A stretch of 64,000 bases of DNA from Ulvibacter algarum (lineage in GTDB: Bacteria; Bacteroidota; Bacteroidia; Flavobacteriales; Flavobacteriaceae), in contig CANLBJ010000007.1 in NCBI GenBank assembly GCA_947488905.1, positions 1 through 64,000 on the forward strand, written 5' to 3'. Under the pieces are notes generated by a model. The model was not told the origin of the DNA. It ran no database searches and saw only the letters and a program-made list of their open reading frames with translations. The translations under genes were made by a program, and so were the position numbers. Of this stretch, positions 60,465-64,000 are shown in pieces. Position 1 is the stretch's first letter. Every line of letters begins with the position of its first letter.

Positions 60465-61946
60465 TTACTCTACCACCTCAAAAGCTTTAATAGCAGCATT
60501 AGGTTCCATAATGGTATAGCCTTTCCAGAAAGTTGGGTCGTACTTAGATAAATGACTTGCTTCTATTTCTGGGTTTTCTGTTGCCTGGGCATAAGCGGTT
60601 GCCGTAATGTTTTCTGATGCAAATACCACCATCTCATATTTGCTAACGTTTGTAGAGCTCATGTCTATGTTGAGTGCTAGTTCGTTTTGCTTGCGTCTGC
60701 CTTTAACGTTTTTGTTTTTTTCTATTACATTAAGCGGTCTGTCTACCCCAAAAATACTACCGTCTTCTAGTTCCATATACTTTATGCCATAGCCTCCAGT
60801 TGCTTCTTTTGCAAATAGCATTTTTCCTTTAAATAGGTTACGGTTGTAGTTAATGCCTAGCAGTCCAAACTTTTTTAAGGGGCGTACATTCTCAAATTCT
60901 AATCGCATTATGGCAAAGTCTTGTGTGTTTACATAAAGAACGCCTTTAAAGTCTTTACTGCCTTTAGGTTCAAAATTAATGATGTACACAGCCGTGTCAT
61001 CTATAAAGGTGTAATCTGTATGCGTAAAACGGTAACGGTTAGATTTTTCTAGAAAGTCAAGGTCTGTATCTTCATTAAAAAATAACTGTTCGTGAAGTTC
61101 AGAAATACGATCTTTAAGTTGTGATTGAAAATTATACTCATCTTTGCTTTCCATCTCTTCTTTTACAATGGCAACTTCTTCTTCATTATCATTATTGAGA
61201 CCGTTAACATCTACCTTGGTACCTATGAGTCCTGAGCGAATTTTAAAATAAGAATCTGGTTTTACATTTTCTTTAAAAATGCGTTTTAGCTTATCTGTAA
61301 GACCGTCTACAGAGACGTCGTTATTTTTATCATATAATTCTGCTGCTTTATCAATGTGCAGTTTATTTGCTTTATAATCACCATAAATATCACCTACGGC
61401 TTCTTTGTAATAAGAGGACTCTCTTGGTATAGATGCCGCTATTTTATCAAAGAATGCTTTGTTAAGCTCTTCTATACTTGATTTTTTAAAGCCAAAATCT
61501 ATTTTGTTCATATAACTAAAATCACTCTGTCTAAAAAATATTTTCTTTTTAGATGGGCTAATTTTATAGTTGGCGCTTAGGTTTTCTTTTACTTTTTCAA
61601 TAACTTCTTTTGGGGCTAGGGGGTTGGCATTAATAAACACTTGCCCAAGCTCAAACGTGTCTGGTATTAAAGAGATAGTAGTCTCTCCTTTAGGTTGCCA
61701 TAACGCCACTTTTTTATACCCCATAGAAGAGATAAAAATAGAATCTTTAATGCGTGTCATTTGCTGCTCTGTAATAGAGAAGATACCTTCTTCATTAGTA
61801 ATAAGCCCACTATGTTCTCCTGTTACGATTGTAGCAAAGGGGATAGGTGTTCCTGTTTTTGCGTCTATTACTGTAGCAGTTAGTTGTTGTGCTACTAGTT
61901 GGTTGATTCCTGTAATTAGGACTAAAAAAATAAATAGTGTTCTCAT
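60465..61946 (-). CDS. Secreted protein with carboxypeptidase-regulatory-like domain
   Basis: ATG 61946 gives the signal peptide MRTLFIFLVLITGINQLVAQ, so I shorten the open frame to 493 residues. The mature N-terminus is a CarboxypepD_reg-like beta-sandwich (about residues 22-105: LTATVIDAKTGTPIPFATIV, GEHSGLITNEEGIFSI, ISSMGYKKVAL). The rest (about 110-493) includes a lipoprotein-carrier-like beta region (YIINFEPKGSKDFKGVLYVN, DFAIMRLEFENVRPL). It lacks a TonB plug or barrel. Such proteins occur in the periplasm or outer membrane of Bacteroidetes; function unknown. Confidence 0.78.
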   Translation of the reverse strand: MRTLFIFLVLITGINQLVAQQLTATVIDAKTGTPIPFATIVTGEHSGLITNEEGIFSITEQQMTRIKDSIFISSMGYKKVALWQPKGETTISLIPDTFELGQVFINANPLAPKEVIEKVKENLSANYKISPSKKKIFFRQSDFSYMNKIDFGFKKSSIEELNKAFFDKIAASIPRESSYYKEAVGDIYGDYKANKLHIDKAAELYDKNNDVSVDGLTDKLKRIFKENVKPDSYFKIRSGLIGTKVDVNGLNNDNEEEVAIVKEEMESKDEYNFQSQLKDRISELHEQLFFNEDTDLDFLEKSNRYRFTHTDYTFIDDTAVYIINFEPKGSKDFKGVLYVNTQDFAIMRLEFENVRPLKKFGLLGINYNRNLFKGKMLFAKEATGGYGIKYMELEDGSIFGVDRPLNVIEKNKNVKGRRKQNELALNIDMSSTNVSKYEMVVFASENITATAYAQATENPEIEASHLSKYDPTFWKGYTIMEPNAAIKAFEVVE

Positions 61947-62083
61947 GGTGCGTTGTTTTTTATATAGACGCAACATTTTAAAAAAGGGTTGCCTGTGATA
62001 AAAGACGAGCGGTTTTATGAAGTGTTACTATGGGTGTTTTTAATTGTTTATTTTGTTGGTTGTCATTGTTTTAGTTAAAAATA

Positions 62084-62123
62084 AAACCGCTTATAAAATT
62101 TTATAGAATTTTATAAGCGGTTT
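62084..62123. terminator. 17-bp perfect hairpin after the ABC exporter gene
   Basis: AAACCGCTTATAAAATT and AATTTTATAAGCGGTTT pair perfectly around loop TTATAG, 25 nt after the stop of the minus-strand ABC gene. Confidence 0.85.
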
Positions 62124-62147
62124 ATACTATTTAATAAAAAAGACGTG

Positions 62148-63923
62148 TTATATCTTAGCTTGATAGGTATATAAATCGTGATACCTACCTTCTGTGGCAA
62201 TTAACTCATCGTGATTACCGCTTTCTGCAATTTTACCATTTTCTATTACCAAAATCTGGTCTGCTTTTTTGATGGTACTCAGTCTGTGGGCGATGATGAT
62301 GGTGGTACGGTCTTTAATTAACTCGTTAAGTGATTTCTGTATTAATGCTTCACTCTCTGTATCTAGGTTAGAAGTAGCCTCATCAAGAATAATAATTTTG
62401 GGGTTGGCAAGAATAGCTCGTGCAATAGAGATACGTTGTCGCTGCCCTCCAGAAAGCTTGACACCGCGTTCGCCAATTAAGGTTTCAAGACCGTCTTCAA
62501 AACGATCTGTAAACTCATTAACATAACCAGCCTTTACAGCGGCTTGTACTTCTGCTTCTGTAGCGTTTGGTCTAGGGAACATTATATTCTGGCGTATAGT
62601 GCCTTCAAATAAAAACTCATCTTGTAAAACAACCCCTAAGTTTTGGCGATAGCTGCTTAGTTTTACGGTGCTTAAATCTATACCGTCAATACTTACAGTA
62701 CCTTCTGTAGGCGTTAAAAAAGTAGCTGCAAGTCCTGCCATTGTAGATTTTCCAGAACCAGAACTCCCTACAAGGGCAATTACTTTTCCGGCTTCTACAT
62801 CTAGGTTCATACTATGCAGTACGTTTTTACCTTCTTCATAAGCAAAAGATACGTTCTTAAATTCTAGATGACCTTTAATGTTTTCTAAGGTCACCGTTCT
62901 GTTTTTCATTTCTTCTTCTGGCACGAGGTTCATTAATTCTTCTGTGCGGTCAAGGCCTGCCAGTGCTTCTGTGAGCTGGCTCCCTATATTACTCATTTGT
63001 ACGATAGGGGCGATCATCAATCCTAAAAACAAGGTAAAAGAAAGAAACTCTCCCGTTGTCATAGTCCCTTCTATCATAAAATAACCACCTATACCCATAA
63101 TCCCTACAGAGGCAAGACCCAGTAGAAATGTTGAAGAACTAGACATCACCGCAGTAGCAATGAGACTCTTTTTTACATTCTGAAATAGCTGATCCACACC
63201 TTCTTCAAACACTTTGTTTTCTTGTTCTTCTGCGTTAAAACCTTTTATGACGCGAACACCAGCGAGGGTTTCTGTCAGTCTTCCTTTTACTTCTGCATTA
63301 ATTTTACCTCTGGCTCTAAAAATAGGACGGATGTATTTAAATGCTTTTAAGGCAACAAGACCAAATAGTATAACAGGTAGAAATACAAATAAAGTCATCC
63401 ATGGATTAATACTAATTAGAATTACAGTAGAAATGATTGCAGTCATTGTACCACCCACTAGTTGTACTAACCCTGTACCAATTAAGTTACGAACCCCTTC
63501 AACATCGCTCATAATTCTAGAAACAAGTGCACCAGATTTTGTGTTATCAAAAAAGCTAATAGGTAATGAGAGTACTTTTTTCTGTACTTGAGCACGTAGT
63601 TCGCTAATAAGCAATTGTGCTTGTACACTTAATACCTTTGTTAAGAAGAAAGAAGTAACGGCTTGTACCAGTAGCGCAACACCTACAAAGATGAGTAGCT
63701 CTGTTAAAGCAGCCATATCTTTATTTGGGATCACCGTATCTAAAAGCGCTTTAGATTTCCAAGGTAAAACAAGGCTGGCGAGACGTCCAATGATAATGAG
63801 GATTAAACCAATAAAAACAATATTTCTACGTGGCCATATTATGGTCTTAAACGCAGAAAGCATGGTTACTTTATTTTCTTTATTCTTTGATTTTGAGGGA
63901 GTTTTTTCGGCGTAGTGTTGCAT
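62148..63923 (-). CDS. MsbA-like ABC exporter (fused membrane and ATPase domains)
   Basis: The 591-residue half-transporter works as a homodimer in the inner membrane. Six helices lie in residues about 30-330. The ATPase domain has Walker A VGSSGSGKSTMAGL (about residues 382-395), Q-loop GVVLQDEFLFEG, signature LSGGQRQRISIARAI (about 485-499), Walker B IIILDEATSNLD and the H-loop AHRLST. Length and order fit the MsbA/LmrA lipid-and-drug exporters; the cargo is unknown. The promoter motif ends 4 nt before the ATG. Confidence 0.93.
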   Translation of the reverse strand: MQHYAEKTPSKSKNKENKVTMLSAFKTIIWPRRNIVFIGLILIIIGRLASLVLPWKSKALLDTVIPNKDMAALTELLIFVGVALLVQAVTSFFLTKVLSVQAQLLISELRAQVQKKVLSLPISFFDNTKSGALVSRIMSDVEGVRNLIGTGLVQLVGGTMTAIISTVILISINPWMTLFVFLPVILFGLVALKAFKYIRPIFRARGKINAEVKGRLTETLAGVRVIKGFNAEEQENKVFEEGVDQLFQNVKKSLIATAVMSSSSTFLLGLASVGIMGIGGYFMIEGTMTTGEFLSFTLFLGLMIAPIVQMSNIGSQLTEALAGLDRTEELMNLVPEEEMKNRTVTLENIKGHLEFKNVSFAYEEGKNVLHSMNLDVEAGKVIALVGSSGSGKSTMAGLAATFLTPTEGTVSIDGIDLSTVKLSSYRQNLGVVLQDEFLFEGTIRQNIMFPRPNATEAEVQAAVKAGYVNEFTDRFEDGLETLIGERGVKLSGGQRQRISIARAILANPKIIILDEATSNLDTESEALIQKSLNELIKDRTTIIIAHRLSTIKKADQILVIENGKIAESGNHDELIATEGRYHDLYTYQAKI

Positions 63924-63927
63924 TTTA

Positions 63928-63935
63928 CAAAGGTA
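63928..63935 (-). promoter_or_regulatory. -7 motif 4 nt before the ABC exporter gene
   Basis: On the minus strand TACCTTTG, then TAAA and ATG: consensus with leaderless spacing. Confidence 0.55.
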
Positions 63936-64000
63936 TAGACTCCATTTGTATTCTTACTTGCATTTAACATTATCTACTAGAAATCTTTTCGATAATTTTT

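Overview
The window reads as chromosome of a low-GC marine member of the Flavobacteriaceae; a Dokdonia-like genome is my guess and is not proven here. Evidence for the group: promoters with the Bacteroidetes -7 motif TAnnTTTG, two secreted proteins with C-terminal type IX secretion (T9SS) sorting domains, many LxxC lipoproteins, GldL-like small membrane proteins, few Shine-Dalgarno sites, and dispersed palindromes containing TTCGACTGCGCTCAG. No rRNA, tRNA, CRISPR array, transposase or integrase was seen. Layout: 1-2.65 kb is an array of three single-gene cassettes on the plus strand. 2.7-43 kb is mostly ordinary chromosome: sdaA, an AGCS amino-acid symporter, a umuDC pair, an rRNA/tRNA methyltransferase, a T9SS adhesin, pepT, an MFS carrier, pyrD, a LysE exporter, HMG-CoA lyase, a 5'-nucleotidase, porins, a flavin-transfer pair, guaB, a run of three periplasmic-folding (PPIase) genes, a moxR unit, aconitase, sucC, two Crp/Fnr-type regulators and a desaturase. 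43.4-53.2 kb is a long minus-strand run of poorly known genes (AAA+ ATPase, coiled-coil protein, membrane proteins, an FG-GAP T9SS protein). 53.7-64 kb holds envelope proteins and an MsbA-like ABC exporter, interrupted at 54.9-58.66 kb by a second cassette array on the minus strand. The most notable structure is the pair of arrays. Each gene, or gene pair, is bounded by its own matched inverted ends: GTT plus 6-11 cassette-specific bases upstream, and the complement ending in AAC downstream. Between cassettes lie hairpin-rich elements of two size classes (about 120 and about 183 bp). Members of both classes occur in both arrays, 52 kb apart. This is the architecture of integron cassettes and attC sites, but the core does not fit GTTRRRY and no integrase is nearby. 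Cargo includes a SMI1/KNR4-like protein, a HARE-HTH protein, a single-HKD PLD-like protein, and a two-gene unit pairing a HEPN-like protein (R-x4-H) with an HslV/proteasome-like Ntn-hydrolase. That pair is a candidate new conflict or defence system. Other points: a UmuD homologue colinear with E. coli UmuD but lacking both catalytic residues; a 33-codon reading frame divergent from umuDC with its own promoter and terminator; seven genes whose -7 motif ends 4-5 nt before the ATG, predicting leaderless mRNAs; and an MFS gene whose conserved first membrane helix lies upstream of any normal start codon.
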